DNA of 64,000 nucleotides from Adhaeribacter radiodurans. Lineage in GTDB: Bacteria > Bacteroidota > Bacteroidia > Cytophagales > Hymenobacteraceae. Position numbers and translations under genes: made by a program. The stretch is from contig NZ_CP055153.1 of the NCBI RefSeq assembly GCF_014075995.1, positions 5,270,001 to 5,334,000 of the forward strand, given 5' to 3'. Every line of letters begins with the position of its first letter. Within the stretch, counting starts at the first letter, position 1. The notes under the pieces are model-generated. The model searched no databases. It had not been told where the DNA came from and saw only the letters and a program-made list of their open reading frames with translations. This document shows, piece by piece, positions 24,988 through 35,381 of this stretch.

Positions 24988-27900
24988 TTAATCTTCCAGT
25001 AAAATTTGTAAGTGCTGCACTTCGTGGCCGGATATTAACCGCACAATGTACATTCCCGGATCCTGGTGACTGGAATCCCAGGTCGCTTCAATTAATTTGC
25101 AGGCGGGAGCAATTCCCGTTTTAAGTTGATTCACTAAGCTACCGGTTAAATCGTAAATTTCTAAAGTGTAATCTTGCTCTTCCGGAAAAGAAAACTGAAT
25201 AGTGGTTTGGTCCTGGAAAGGGTTAGGAAAATTGGTAAGACTGACTGTTTCAAAAGTGGGGTCTTCATTCGGATAAGCTTCATCAGGGAAATCTTCTACT
25301 GCTAGAGAATCTGTACCAGTGCTATAACTGGTATCTATCGAGCTACTGCCCGCCACATTTACTACTTTAAATGAAATAGTGAGGGGAGTACCTGCCGTAC
25401 CAGCTCCTTTGGCCAGAGTGTAAGGAGTTGTTTTTAAAGTATAATCACCAAGAGTTGGAATCCAAGCGCTATAATTTCCGGAAACATCGCCAAAAACTGC
25501 GTAAGGAGCGGCAGTTTCTGTTTTGCTTAAATTAGTTTTACCACTCACTACCATAACCACGCTACCCACAATTTCCGGATTGGTATTGGCCCGGATATTT
25601 AAATTTTTTGTAGGTAATGTGGCTAGATTAAGAATGGATCCGTTCGAAATCGTCCGGATTTCTTTATCGGTATCCGCATTCATTAAAGTATAACTAACTA
25701 CTTTCTGACCAGCAGTAGTACTATTACTTACATTAATGGCTACTTGAGAAGGATTACTGCTGGCATTGCTGTTATCTTTTACGATTAAGCTAAAGACATA
25801 CGTACCGGCCACCAAATTGCTTACGGTAGGTTTTGCTACGCTTTTGCTGCTAAAGGTAGCCGTATTAGGGCCGCTCGCCTGAGCCCATAGATAGCTAGCT
25901 ATACTGCCATCGGCATCCGTTCCGGAACCATTTAAGATAATGCTACTCGTAGGAAGATACATGGTGCTATTGGCTCCCGCCGAAGCTATAGGTATTTGAT
26001 TCCCGGTGGTTTGATTTACTACCTGAAAATTTATTGTGAGGGCCGCCCCAGTAGTAGCACCAGTGGTTTTGGAGTAAGGTGTAGCCTGTAAAGTGTAATT
26101 GCCTACCGTAGGTGACCAGGCATTATAATCTGTGCCGGATGCCCCAAATACAATGTAGGGAGCAGTAGCCTCCGAGCGGTTCAGGGTTTCTGCGCCTTTT
26201 AAAGCAAAGGCTACTCCTATCGTATTGGTACTGGTATTTACCCGGATGTTCAGCCTCTTAGTAGGTAAGCTACCTAAATTTAAAGTGGCACCATTCGTAA
26301 TAGTTTGTATATCGGTATCTGAATCAGCGTTTAATAAAGTAAAACCAAGTATCTGCTGATCAGAAGTGCTACTATTACTTACCGTAATACTTACCTGAGC
26401 CGGGTTACTGCTGGTATTATTGTTATCTTTTACGATTAAGCTAAAGACATACGTACCGGCCACCAAATTGCTTACGGTAGGCTTCGCCACGGTTTTGCTG
26501 CTGAAGGTAGCTGTATTGGGGCCACTCGCTTGAGCCCATAGAAAACTAGCTATATTGCCATCGGCATCTGAACCCGAACCATTTAGAGTAGTACTGGTAG
26601 CCGGAAGATAAACCGTACTATTGGAACCCGCTGAAGCGACTGGTGCCTGGTTATTAGTAGTTTGATTTACTACCTGAAAATTTACCGTGAGAGAAGTTCC
26701 GGTCTGTCCATTAGTAGCAGGCGTAGCCTTTAACGTATAATTTCCAATGGCTGGTACCCAGGCGTTGTAATTATTTCCCGTTGCCCCAAATGCGGCAAAA
26801 GGTGCACCTGATTCTGTTCGGGTTAAATCCTGCGCGCCGCTTAAGTTAAAAATTACACTGCCTATCGTAGTTATATTCGTATTGGCCCGGATATTTAAGT
26901 TTTTAGTAGGTAAAGTAGCCAGATTTAAAATAGCACCACTAGCCAGGGTTTGAATATCGGTATCCGTATCGGCGTTTAATAAAGTAAAACTTTCTACTTC
27001 CTGGTTTATAACCGGTGGCATATCTGGTCCTCCTAAATCCAGGTTAATCATCCAAAAATCGGTATCTCCCCGGTTACTACTATTTTTATCGCTGCCAGCC
27101 CCGGAGTTAGAAGTTCCGCTTAATAAACAGCCTCCGGTGTTATTTAATTGCAGCGCCTGCAGGTTATCGTAACCTTCTCCGCCAAAGGTTCTATTCCATT
27201 GCTTATTGCCGGCTGCATCTATTTTTACAATCCAATAATCAGATTCCCCTTTCGAACCAGTTGATTTGTCGCCTCCAACCGGCGAATCCGAAGCGCCGCC
27301 GAGTAAGAATCCATTATCGTACGTTTGCGTTATAGCTTGCAGGTAGTCATTATTATTGCCGCCGTATGTTTTTTCCCACTTTTTGTTTCCAGAGCCATCT
27401 ATTTTTACCAGCCAATAATCGCTAAGGCCGTTAGAGCCTTCGGATTTATCAGCGCTGGCAGGACTGTTAGAAATGCCTCCCAGTAAATACCCCCCATCCG
27501 AAGTTGAAAGGCAGGTTTCTAAGTTTTCTTCCTGATTTCCCCCGTAAGTTCTATCCCATTGTTTATTGCCGCTGGCGTCTACTTTTACGATCCAATAATC
27601 AGCAAATCCTTTAGAACCAGCTGACTTATCTCCACTACCGGAAGAATAAGAATAACCTGCTACTATAAATCCATTGTCGTTGGTGGTTTGTATGGTTTGT
27701 AGGTAATCGTAGCTGCTGCCACCAAAACTTTTATCCCATTGTTTATTTCCGTTGGCATCTACTTTTACCAACCAATAATCTTGTAATCCTTTAGAGCCGG
27801 CTGTCTTGTTGTAACCGGTTTTTCCGCTCACCGGTGAGTCAGAAGTGCCTCCTAAAAGATAACCGCCATCGCGGGTTGCTACTACCGATTTCAGGTAATC

Positions 27901-28377
27901 GTTGCTGGAACCACCAAAACTTTTATCCCATTGTTTATTACCGGATGCATCCAGTTTTATAATCCAGTAATCGTACTGACTAGAAGCAGCAATAGATTTA
28001 TCGCCGCTTACCGGAGAATTTGAACTTCCCCCCAAAATGTAACCGCCATCGGCAGTTTGCCAGGCAGCTTGCAGGAAATCAGAACCGGAGCCGCCAAAGG
28101 TTTTGTCCCACTGTTCATTGCCATCGCCGTTGGTTTTTACTAGCCAATAATCCTGAAGCCCTTTATTACCCGTTGATTTAGTACCATTAACGCTAGAAGA
28201 AGAAGTGCCTCCTAAAAGAAAACCATTATCTTTAGTTGCAACAGTAGTTATCAGAAGATCCGAATTATTTCCTCCAAAAGATTTATCCCAAATTTTACTC
28301 GTTTGACTGAAGACAGATTGCTTGAAAATAAAGCACAGCAATAGTACAAAAAATACTTTCGTAAATTTTCTTGTCAT
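24988..28377 (-). CDS. Secreted repeat protein with PKD-like domains and T9SS sorting tail
   Basis: A 1,129-residue exported protein with signal FFVLLLCFIFKQSVFSQ. Residues about 28-450 contain seven repeats of about 60 residues with the pattern KQWDKSFGG ... DGGYLLGGTSDSPVSG ... DYWLVKVDANG; seven copies would suit a seven-bladed propeller. Three copies of a roughly 110-residue module (FTLLNADTDTDIQT ... LPTKNLNIRANT ... GNYTLKATP) alternate with two PKD-like domains (ADGNIASFLWAQASGPNTA). The end is a type A T9SS sorting domain (FPNPFQDQTTIQFSF ... DPGMYIVRLISG). Substrate is unknown; surface binding or adhesion is inferred. Confidence 0.85.
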   Translation of the reverse strand: MTRKFTKVFFVLLLCFIFKQSVFSQTSKIWDKSFGGNNSDLLITTVATKDNGFLLGGTSSSSVNGTKSTGNKGLQDYWLVKTNGDGNEQWDKTFGGSGSDFLQAAWQTADGGYILGGSSNSPVSGDKSIAASSQYDYWIIKLDASGNKQWDKSFGGSSNDYLKSVVATRDGGYLLGGTSDSPVSGKTGYNKTAGSKGLQDYWLVKVDANGNKQWDKSFGGSSYDYLQTIQTTNDNGFIVAGYSYSSGSGDKSAGSKGFADYWIVKVDASGNKQWDRTYGGNQEENLETCLSTSDGGYLLGGISNSPASADKSEGSNGLSDYWLVKIDGSGNKKWEKTYGGNNNDYLQAITQTYDNGFLLGGASDSPVGGDKSTGSKGESDYWIVKIDAAGNKQWNRTFGGEGYDNLQALQLNNTGGCLLSGTSNSGAGSDKNSSNRGDTDFWMINLDLGGPDMPPVINQEVESFTLLNADTDTDIQTLASGAILNLATLPTKNLNIRANTNITTIGSVIFNLSGAQDLTRTESGAPFAAFGATGNNYNAWVPAIGNYTLKATPATNGQTGTSLTVNFQVVNQTTNNQAPVASAGSNSTVYLPATSTTLNGSGSDADGNIASFLWAQASGPNTATFSSKTVAKPTVSNLVAGTYVFSLIVKDNNNTSSNPAQVSITVSNSSTSDQQILGFTLLNADSDTDIQTITNGATLNLGSLPTKRLNIRVNTSTNTIGVAFALKGAETLNRSEATAPYIVFGASGTDYNAWSPTVGNYTLQATPYSKTTGATTGAALTINFQVVNQTTGNQIPIASAGANSTMYLPTSSIILNGSGTDADGSIASYLWAQASGPNTATFSSKSVAKPTVSNLVAGTYVFSLIVKDNSNASSNPSQVAINVSNSTTAGQKVVSYTLMNADTDKEIRTISNGSILNLATLPTKNLNIRANTNPEIVGSVVMVVSGKTNLSKTETAAPYAVFGDVSGNYSAWIPTLGDYTLKTTPYTLAKGAGTAGTPLTISFKVVNVAGSSSIDTSYSTGTDSLAVEDFPDEAYPNEDPTFETVSLTNFPNPFQDQTTIQFSFPEEQDYTLEIYDLTGSLVNQLKTGIAPACKLIEATWDSSHQDPGMYIVRLISGHEVQHLQILLED

Positions 28378-29035
28378 AAATGGATTAGATCAGATTGTTT
28401 AAAAGCCGGAATTAGTATAAAGAATAACCTGGCAAATGCATTTATATAACAATTGCTTCATTATTCCAGATCGCCCTTAAAGTTTATTTTACATATCGGT
28501 TGTTATTGCAAATTGTATTTTACTATAGATTTACTTAATAAATCAGGAATAGAAATAGTCAATTTTAATTAAAAGGCTATTTAGATAACAATTCGAAAAA
28601 CCCAAATTGATTTAAATAATTTCAAACAAATAACAAGCAGAATTTAATTATCTGTTTACAAGAAAAATCTTAAGTATTTAGCTTTTTTAGTAAATTTTAG
28701 CCCCTAAAATGTATTATTTACCAGTAATTATTGTAAAACAATGATAAATATCATTAGCACAAAGAAAAGTAAATTTATAAGATAAACAAGTACGATTTTA
28801 TTAAATTTATATATTTAAATGTTTGATATTAGAAAAATACTAATCCTAAACATTTAAATTGATTGTGGAACAATAAAATAAAGAAGGAATATTTAAGAAC
28901 TGATTAAAAAACAAAAGTATTGCTATTGCATAATAACAAGCAGTTTAATGGAGTGAATATAAGAAAATTCAAAATTTGCCCGGAAGGTTATTTTGTACTG
29001 ACTGAAACTATAAAATCAGGGTAGCGGTTTGTAAA
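28378..29035. other. A+T-rich intergenic region with a long hairpin
   Basis: No coding region was recognised. At 28813-28859 ATTTAAATGTTT is repeated inversely as AAACATTTAAAT, with an inner ATTAG/CTAAT stem; the hairpin lacks a T-tract. The rest is A+T-rich sequence with no clear motif. Confidence 0.5.
28813..28859. repeat. Inverted-repeat hairpin, 12-bp arms
   Basis: ATTTAAATGTTT (28813-28824) pairs with AAACATTTAAAT (28848-28859), and an inner 5-bp stem ATTAG/CTAAT lies between. Purpose unknown. Confidence 0.6.
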
Positions 29036-29251
29036 CTATTTCTTTTCTTTTTTATGTTTCTTTTTCTTTCTCTTGTTTTTATGGCCTGTTTCTTCTTTAC
29101 CTGTCGTGTTTTCTACAATTTCTGTAATTAAAGCAGTAATAAAGCTAGTAGCTAAAGCAATCGCTACTTCTGAACCATGTTTTATAATTGTTTTGCGAAA
29201 CTGTTTAATAAGTTGCTGCCGGGTTTTCTTTTTTATTTTAAGTAAGGTCAT
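29036..29251 (-). CDS. Small Lys-rich one-helix membrane protein, hypothetical
   Basis: A 71-residue ORF. A basic start (KIKKKTRQQLIKQFRKTIIKHG) precedes one hydrophobic helix (VAIALATSFITALITEIV) and an extremely Lys-rich tail with KNKRKKKKHKKEKK. The tail could bind nucleic acid or phospholipid. No family is recognised. It is flanked by long noncoding stretches, so it may be monocistronic. Confidence 0.5.
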   Translation of the reverse strand: MTLLKIKKKTRQQLIKQFRKTIIKHGSEVAIALATSFITALITEIVENTTGKEETGHKNKRKKKKHKKEKK

Positions 29252-29502
29252 GGATTTAGTTTTTCATGGAATTTCAGTAATTTATAAATCTTAATACGAG
29301 TAGCTCCCAGATTGTTCTTTGAATTGGCTGCAAACCCTATCAACCATAAACTAAAAATTAAACGGCAAAATATTAATTGTCGCTAAATTCATTCGTAATT
29401 CTTAAGCTATAAGTTATTGGATTCTGTTACTTAAATGCTTATTTTTCAGGTTTATGGAGTACTAAAAATTCAGATTCCCATTTTTTTTATTTAAATAGCT
29501 TT

Positions 29503-32247
29503 ATGAGACTTCTTAAATTTTCCCTGATTCCGTTAATAGCCTTAGTTGGAGGCTGGTTTCTGTGGCATACTTTTAAGCAGGAAAAAGCAATTGATTTTAA
29601 TGCGGATATCCGACCTATTATTAATACTAAGTGCATTTCCTGCCACGGGGGAGTAAAAGAAAGTTCAGGCTTTAGTTTGTTTTCAAGGGCCGATGCCTTG
29701 CGTAAAACCAAATCCGGAAAACCCGCTATCGTTCCCGGTGCGGCAGATAACAGCGAACTTATCCGAAGAATTTTATCGAAAGATGAAGATGAACGGATGC
29801 CCTACCATGCCGCTCCTTTAAGTTCCGATGAAATAACTAAAATGAAGAAATGGATTAACCAGGGAGCGCCCTGGGCCGATCATTGGGCTTATGTAAAACC
29901 GCAAAAACCGGCTCTTGCTGCTGCTACCAATTGGTCCAACCATCCGGTAGATCGTTTTATCCAAGCCCGTTGGCAGCCCGATTCTTTAAAACCTTCGGCT
30001 CCCGCTGATAAAGTTACTTTGCTTCGTCGGGTAAGTCTGGATTTAACGGGTTTGCCTCCTACCCTTTCCGAAACACGTACTTTTCTGGCAGATAAATCAG
30101 CAAATGCTTACGAGAAGCAGGTAGACCGCTTGCTGGCTTCGCCGCATTTTGGGGAACGCTGGGCCGCCATGTGGCTCGATTTAGCCCGTTACTCCGATAC
30201 TAAAGGTTACGAAAAAGACCAATACCGTAATATCTGGCGTTACCGCGATTATGTAATTCGTTCGTTTAACCAGGATAAACCTTTTAACCAGTTTACCATT
30301 GAGCAGCTGGCCGGCGATTTACTGCCACAACCCACCGAAGAACAACTAATTGCTACCGCTTACCACCGAAATACTGCCAATAACGACGAAGGCGGTACCG
30401 ACGATGAAGAGTTTCGCACCACGGCTATCCTGGACCGGGTAAGTAATACCTGGGAAGTATGGCAGGGAACTACCATGAGCTGCGTGCAATGCCACAGTCA
30501 TCCTTACGACCCTATCCGGCACCAGGAATTTTACGAATCAATGGCTTTTTTTAATAACACCCATGACGAAGATGTTCCCGGTGAGTTTCCTAATTTAAAC
30601 AAATACAAGCCCGAGGACGAAGCTACAATAATACAAGTAAAAGCTTGGTTGCAGCAGCAATTACCCGCCGAAGAAGCGGCTACAAAAATTAAAACTTTAG
30701 ATAACTTACTTCATTTTACCGAACCTAAAATCCATCCTCATTCTTTCGATCAACTTACCAACGCAGCTTTGTCGGATGGTAAATTTTTAGGTGGGGGGCA
30801 CAAAGGCTACGCGCGTTTAAAACACGTTAACTTAACCGAAAAAGTAAATTTAATTTTGAGTGTTGGCTCTGCTAAAAATACAGGCACTTTAACCATCCGG
30901 AAAGATAAATTAGACGGAGAAATTATAGGTACTTATCAAAACAAGTACACGGGCGGAGGAGGATCTACCCAGCGGGAAATAATTAAATTAAAACCCACCA
31001 CTGGTTTTCACGATTTGTATTTTGTTTTTGAGAATGCTGTTCAATCCAACCCCGAAGATTATGTGTGCCAATTAGACTGGATTTTATTTTTAGAGTCTTT
31101 ACCCGGGGCAGATAAACCTGGTTATCCGGAAACAGAAAAAAAGTTAGTATCCCTACTGAACACAGAAACGGAGCAAACCCCGATAATTTACGAAAACCCC
31201 GCCGATCTACGCCGCAAAAACGTGGTATTTGTAAGAGGCAACTGGTTAACCAAAGGCAAAGAAGTACAAGCCACAACGCCGCGCTTTTTACCTAGCTTTA
31301 GCTCCTATCCTAAAAACCGGTTAGGTTTGGCGCAATGGCTGGTAAGCAACGAAAATCCGCTTACAGCTCGGGTAACGGTTAATCGTTTTTGGGAACAATT
31401 ATTTGGAACAGGTTTAGTAGAAAGTTTAGAAGATTTCGGTTCGCAAGGTAGCAAACCTTCTCACCCCGAATTGCTCGACTGGCTGGCTCTCAATTTTCAG
31501 CACGAACAAAACTGGCAGGTAAAGAAATTATTAAAGTTTTTGGTTCTCTCAAAAACGTACCAGCAAAGCTCTAAAACCAATAAAACTTTATTAGACATAG
31601 ATCCGGCTAACCGGTTGCTGGCTCGTGGCCCGCGCGTGCGGTTAACCGCTGAACAAATTCGCGATCAAGCTTTAACTACCGGAGGTTTACTGAGCCGGAA
31701 AATGTATGGTAAGAGTGTGATGCCTCCGCAGCCGGAAGGGGTTTGGCAAGTAGTTTACAGTGGCATGGAATGGAAAACCAGCCCGGAGGAAGATGCTTAC
31801 CGGCGCGCCATTTACACTTTCTGGCGTCGGTCTAGCCCGTATCCGTCCTTGCTTACTTTTGATGCGGCTGGTCGGGAGGTTTGCGTTTCCCGGCGTATCC
31901 GGACCAATACGCCTTTGCAGGCCTTGGTTACTTTAAACGATACCGTATATTTGACTGCTGCCCGTGGTCTGGCCCGGCGCATGCAATTAGCCGGCACTAC
32001 TCCTTTTTACCAGATTAAAGCAGGTTATTACCAGGCTTTGTTTAAATACCCCAACGCCTACACTTTAGAAGTACTCTTGAAATTATACCAGCAAACCGAA
32101 CAGCATTACGCCCAGCAACCAAAAGAGCTAGCTAAATTTTTAGGTCAGCAAAATTTAACATCTCTGCCTAAAGCCCAAAAACTAGCCGCCTTAACCGTAG
32201 TAAGTAATGCCATTCTTAATTTAGATGAATACATTACTAAGGAGTGA
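29503..32247 (+). CDS. DUF1549/DUF1553 protein with Planctomycetes-type cytochrome c domain
   Basis: A 914-residue exported protein with an N-terminal membrane anchor ([15 protein letters not shown]). A c-type haem motif CISCH (44-48) lies in [17 protein letters not shown], the Planctomycete cytochrome C domain. DUF1549 follows ([12 protein letters not shown] ... [15 protein letters not shown] ... [23 protein letters not shown]), and the C-terminal half holds DUF1553 ([35 protein letters not shown]). These proteins occur in gene pairs with DUF1501 proteins and are linked to polysaccharide and sulfated-glycan catabolism in Planctomycetes, but the chemistry is not established. The partner follows 72 nt later. 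Confidence 0.92.
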   Translation: MRLLKFSLIPLIALVGGWFLWHTFKQEKAIDFNADIRPIINTKCISCHGGVKESSGFSLFSRADALRKTKSGKPAIVPGAADNSELIRRILSKDEDERMPYHAAPLSSDEITKMKKWINQGAPWADHWAYVKPQKPALAAATNWSNHPVDRFIQARWQPDSLKPSAPADKVTLLRRVSLDLTGLPPTLSETRTFLADKSANAYEKQVDRLLASPHFGERWAAMWLDLARYSDTKGYEKDQYRNIWRYRDYVIRSFNQDKPFNQFTIEQLAGDLLPQPTEEQLIATAYHRNTANNDEGGTDDEEFRTTAILDRVSNTWEVWQGTTMSCVQCHSHPYDPIRHQEFYESMAFFNNTHDEDVPGEFPNLNKYKPEDEATIIQVKAWLQQQLPAEEAATKIKTLDNLLHFTEPKIHPHSFDQLTNAALSDGKFLGGGHKGYARLKHVNLTEKVNLILSVGSAKNTGTLTIRKDKLDGEIIGTYQNKYTGGGGSTQREIIKLKPTTGFHDLYFVFENAVQSNPEDYVCQLDWILFLESLPGADKPGYPETEKKLVSLLNTETEQTPIIYENPADLRRKNVVFVRGNWLTKGKEVQATTPRFLPSFSSYPKNRLGLAQWLVSNENPLTARVTVNRFWEQLFGTGLVESLEDFGSQGSKPSHPELLDWLALNFQHEQNWQVKKLLKFLVLSKTYQQSSKTNKTLLDIDPANRLLARGPRVRLTAEQIRDQALTTGGLLSRKMYGKSVMPPQPEGVWQVVYSGMEWKTSPEEDAYRRAIYTFWRRSSPYPSLLTFDAAGREVCVSRRIRTNTPLQALVTLNDTVYLTAARGLARRMQLAGTTPFYQIKAGYYQALFKYPNAYTLEVLLKLYQQTEQHYAQQPKELAKFLGQQNLTSLPKAQKLAALTVVSNAILNLDEYITKE

Positions 32248-32319
32248 GAAAAAGTAAATTACATCCTAAATTTTTAGGCGTAAATCTGGAAAATGAATTT
32301 AAATAATAATTAAGTAGCT

Positions 32320-33816
32320 ATGAATCTTTTTGAAGAAGCTCTTTTCCGGCAGTCTGAATACTTTACCCGACGGCACTTTTTGCGGCAATGTACTACTGGC
32401 TTAGGCGCAATGGCACTATCGTCGTTGTTAGGTTGCTCGGGTCGGGACCGGGCGGATAGCATGGCTGGTGCCAGTGGTATTCTCCGGGATTTATCTAAAC
32501 CATTTGCTCCTTTAGCCCCACATTTTGCTCCTAAAGCAAAAGCGGTAATTTTTCTGCACATGGCGGGAGCACCTTCGCAGCTAGAGCTTTTTGATTATAA
32601 ACCCGTGCTGCATAAATTGGACGGTCAAGATTGCCCACCTTCGTTACTCGAAGGTAAAAAGTTTGCTTTTATTAAAGGAGTACCTAAAATGCTGGGGCCG
32701 CAAGCTGAGTTTAAACAACACGGGCAATCAGGTGCCTGGGTATCGCAGCATTTACCTCATTTTTCCAAAATGGTCGACGATGTTTCTTTTTTGAAAGCCA
32801 TGCATACCGACCAGTTTAATCATGCTCCGGCCCAATTACTGATGCAAACAGGTAATGCCCGTTTAGGTCGGCCTAGCATGGGAGCCTGGGTAACGTATGG
32901 ATTAGGTTCCGAGAACGAAAATTTGCCTGGATTTATGGTATTGCTATCAGGAGGTAAAGCTCCGGATGCCGGCAAAGCTGGTTTTGGCAGCGGCTTTTTA
33001 CCTACGGTTTACCAAGGCGTAGAATGCCGGCAAAAAGGTGAACCAGTATTGTATGTGTCAGATCCGGAGGGTATGAGTCGGGATTTACGGAAACAATCCA
33101 TAGCCGCTATAAATGAAATAAACAAACTACACTACGAGGAAACGCAAGACCCGGAAATTATTTCCCGGATTTCGCAATACGAAATGGCTTTTAAGATGCA
33201 GGTATCGGTGCCGGAAGTAATGGATATTTCGCGCGAACCAGCCAATATTCACCAAATGTACGGCACGGAACCTGGTAAAGCTTCGTTCGCTAATAACTGT
33301 TTATTAGCTCGCCGGTTAGTAGAACGGGGCGTTCGGTTTGTGCAATTGTTCGATTGGGGCTGGGATTCTCATGGCAATGATCCCACCAATGCTCTGGATA
33401 AAGGCTTTGGAAATTTATGCCGCAACATTGATAAGCCTGTATCTGCGCTATTACAAGATTTAAAAATGCGCGGTTTATTAGAAGAAACTTTGGTGGTGTG
33501 GGGAGCCGAATTTGGCCGAACCCCAATGCAGGAAAACCGCGAAGGTAAGCAAATGGCCTTTAAAGGCCGCGATCATCATACCGAAGCTTTTACCGTTTGG
33601 CTAGCGGGTGGGGGCATTAAGCAAGGGTATACCCACGGCGAAACCGACGAGATTGGTTATTACGGCATTAAAGGGCGAACGGACATTTTCGATTTGCAAG
33701 CTACCATTTTGCACCAGTTAGGCATGGATCACGAAAAACTTACCTACGCGTTCCAGGGTCGTAATTTCCGGTTAACCGATGTACACGGCAAAGTCATTAC
33801 CCCCATTATTGCCTAA
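32320..33816 (+). CDS. DUF1501 protein (sulfatase-like fold), Tat-exported
   Basis: A 498-residue protein starting with a twin-arginine signal (FTRRHFLRQCTTGLGAMALSSLLGC), which also ends at a possible lipobox cysteine. Body motifs are KAVIFLHMAGAPSQLELFDYKP, MHTDQFNHAPAQLLMQTGN, and the WGWDSHGND and GAEFGRTPMQE segments of DUF1501 proteins, which are distantly related to alkaline phosphatase/sulfatases. It is paired with the cytochrome-linked DUF1549/1553 protein and probably acts on the same extracytoplasmic substrate. Confidence 0.9.
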   Translation: MNLFEEALFRQSEYFTRRHFLRQCTTGLGAMALSSLLGCSGRDRADSMAGASGILRDLSKPFAPLAPHFAPKAKAVIFLHMAGAPSQLELFDYKPVLHKLDGQDCPPSLLEGKKFAFIKGVPKMLGPQAEFKQHGQSGAWVSQHLPHFSKMVDDVSFLKAMHTDQFNHAPAQLLMQTGNARLGRPSMGAWVTYGLGSENENLPGFMVLLSGGKAPDAGKAGFGSGFLPTVYQGVECRQKGEPVLYVSDPEGMSRDLRKQSIAAINEINKLHYEETQDPEIISRISQYEMAFKMQVSVPEVMDISREPANIHQMYGTEPGKASFANNCLLARRLVERGVRFVQLFDWGWDSHGNDPTNALDKGFGNLCRNIDKPVSALLQDLKMRGLLEETLVVWGAEFGRTPMQENREGKQMAFKGRDHHTEAFTVWLAGGGIKQGYTHGETDEIGYYGIKGRTDIFDLQATILHQLGMDHEKLTYAFQGRNFRLTDVHGKVITPIIA

Positions 33817-33835
33817 GAATTAGTAATTACCACCT

Positions 33836-34243
33836 ATGAATATTTCGGCAACTATTCAAAATAGCAACCAGGCCAATAAAGTAAGAGTTGCTACCAACGG
33901 CCTTGAAAAAGAAATGCAGATTGCCGGTAAACCGGAAGGTTATGGTTCCTCTGTAAACGGCGGCGAATTACTTTTTCTATCCTTGGCAACTTGCTTTTGC
34001 AATGATATATACCGGGAAGCAACCCGCAGAAAAATGGATATTGAATCGGTAACCGTAACTATTTCAGGAGAATTCGGGCTAGAAGGAGAACCAGCTTCTA
34101 ATATTACGTACCAGGCCCAGGTACTTTCTATTCATCATTCTTCTCAGGAAATTGCTGAACTTATTCAACAGGTAGATCAGGTAGCCGAAGTACATAACAC
34201 CTTACGAAAAGGCGTAAGTGTAACTTTAAAACAAACCAGCTAG
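33836..34243 (+). CDS. OsmC-family protein
   Basis: A 135-residue OsmC/Ohr-fold protein. Beta-hairpin start and the helix segment GGELLFLSLATCFCNDIYREATRRKMDIESV carry two nearby Cys residues typical of the family. OsmC proteins reduce organic hydroperoxides with catalytic thiols, though only one Cys is at the usual helix position and the partner Cys is unclear. It starts 19 nt after the DUF1501 gene, so it could share the transcript, and converges on the SGNH hydrolase. Confidence 0.85.
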   Translation: MNISATIQNSNQANKVRVATNGLEKEMQIAGKPEGYGSSVNGGELLFLSLATCFCNDIYREATRRKMDIESVTVTISGEFGLEGEPASNITYQAQVLSIHHSSQEIAELIQQVDQVAEVHNTLRKGVSVTLKQTS

Positions 34244-34260
34244 TAAAAAATTTACTTATT

Positions 34261-35229
34261 TTAATTTTTACCCTGCAGTAAACTTTGAATCTGCTGACGT
34301 AATTCCTCAGATTTACTTTTTGCTTCGTTTAAAGGCAAGCCAACTGGCAAACCCGGTCGTTTGTGTTTGGTCTCGATGAGCCAGGCATCCCGCATTAAGT
34401 TCTGGCGTTCTGTCACTACCTTTACATATTGAGTTGCATCTGGTAATTGCAGTAAACTTTCGATAATCCCCGGAGAATTTGCTACTTCTTTAAAACCTAA
34501 ATACGATAAAACTTCCCGGGCTATAATCCAATGCCCGGTTTCGCCGGGATGAATTCCATCCAAGGCTAAAGCAAAACCAGACAGATTAAAGGTAGCATCT
34601 ACTACCAGATGCGCCCGCAAGTATTTTTGCATGGGATAATGAATATCAATTACCTCCCATTTTGAAGATCTTTGACTCAATAACCAATCCGAATATCGAT
34701 CTAAAACAGCCGCATAGCCCAAACTTTTTCCTCTCTGCTCATCGTAATCGGGAGGGGTTAAATGAATAATTCTTGCACCGGTTTTTACAACTTCGTTGTG
34801 CAGCCAGTTAATACCTTCTTTAAATTTAGTAAACCGGCTTTCATCAAAAGGCAAATAAATACCATCGTTCATGCCGTAACAGGCAAATACCAGGTCGGGT
34901 TTGGTTTTAGTTAGTACCCGGGCTAACCGCTCGTGCAGGTCGGGCCGCGGAAAACTTCCTCCGGCGTGGCCTTCTTCCGAAAGCCCCGAAACCGTTTCAC
35001 TGGATAAGCCTACATTGATAAATTCTATTTGTTGGCTGGGGTTTTGCGCCGTTATGAAAGCTTCTATGTCGTTTACATAAATGCCGGCCCAGGTAATACT
35101 GTTGCCTAAAAACAAAATTCGTTTAACATTGGGAGCAATCTTCTGCGCAAAAACCGGAGCAGCTAAAATTTGAATGAGAATAAAAATAAAACTAAAACGA
35201 AGGCGCTTGCTCATACAATGTTTAATCAA
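34261..35229 (-). CDS. SGNH/GDSL-family hydrolase, exported
   Basis: A 322-residue esterase-like protein with a signal peptide (FIFILIQILAAPVFAQ). The nucleophile serine is in LFLGNSITWAG, block III is YGMNDG, and the Asp-His pair is in DGIHPGETGHW. Many such exported proteins remove acetyl groups from polysaccharides. No operon partner is present; it converges on osmC. Confidence 0.87.
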   Translation of the reverse strand: MIKHCMSKRLRFSFIFILIQILAAPVFAQKIAPNVKRILFLGNSITWAGIYVNDIEAFITAQNPSQQIEFINVGLSSETVSGLSEEGHAGGSFPRPDLHERLARVLTKTKPDLVFACYGMNDGIYLPFDESRFTKFKEGINWLHNEVVKTGARIIHLTPPDYDEQRGKSLGYAAVLDRYSDWLLSQRSSKWEVIDIHYPMQKYLRAHLVVDATFNLSGFALALDGIHPGETGHWIIAREVLSYLGFKEVANSPGIIESLLQLPDATQYVKVVTERQNLMRDAWLIETKHKRPGLPVGLPLNEAKSKSEELRQQIQSLLQGKN

Positions 35230-35381
35230 AAATCAGGTATACAAGTAAAATCCCACTAAAAACAAAGAATAAATACCTATAAAAATTACTAACTGACTTA
35301 TTTCTAAAACAATTTAGTAAATATTAAAGCTGAAATAGCTAGTCGTATATGGCTAAAGTAAATGAATTAGGTTACTTTATA

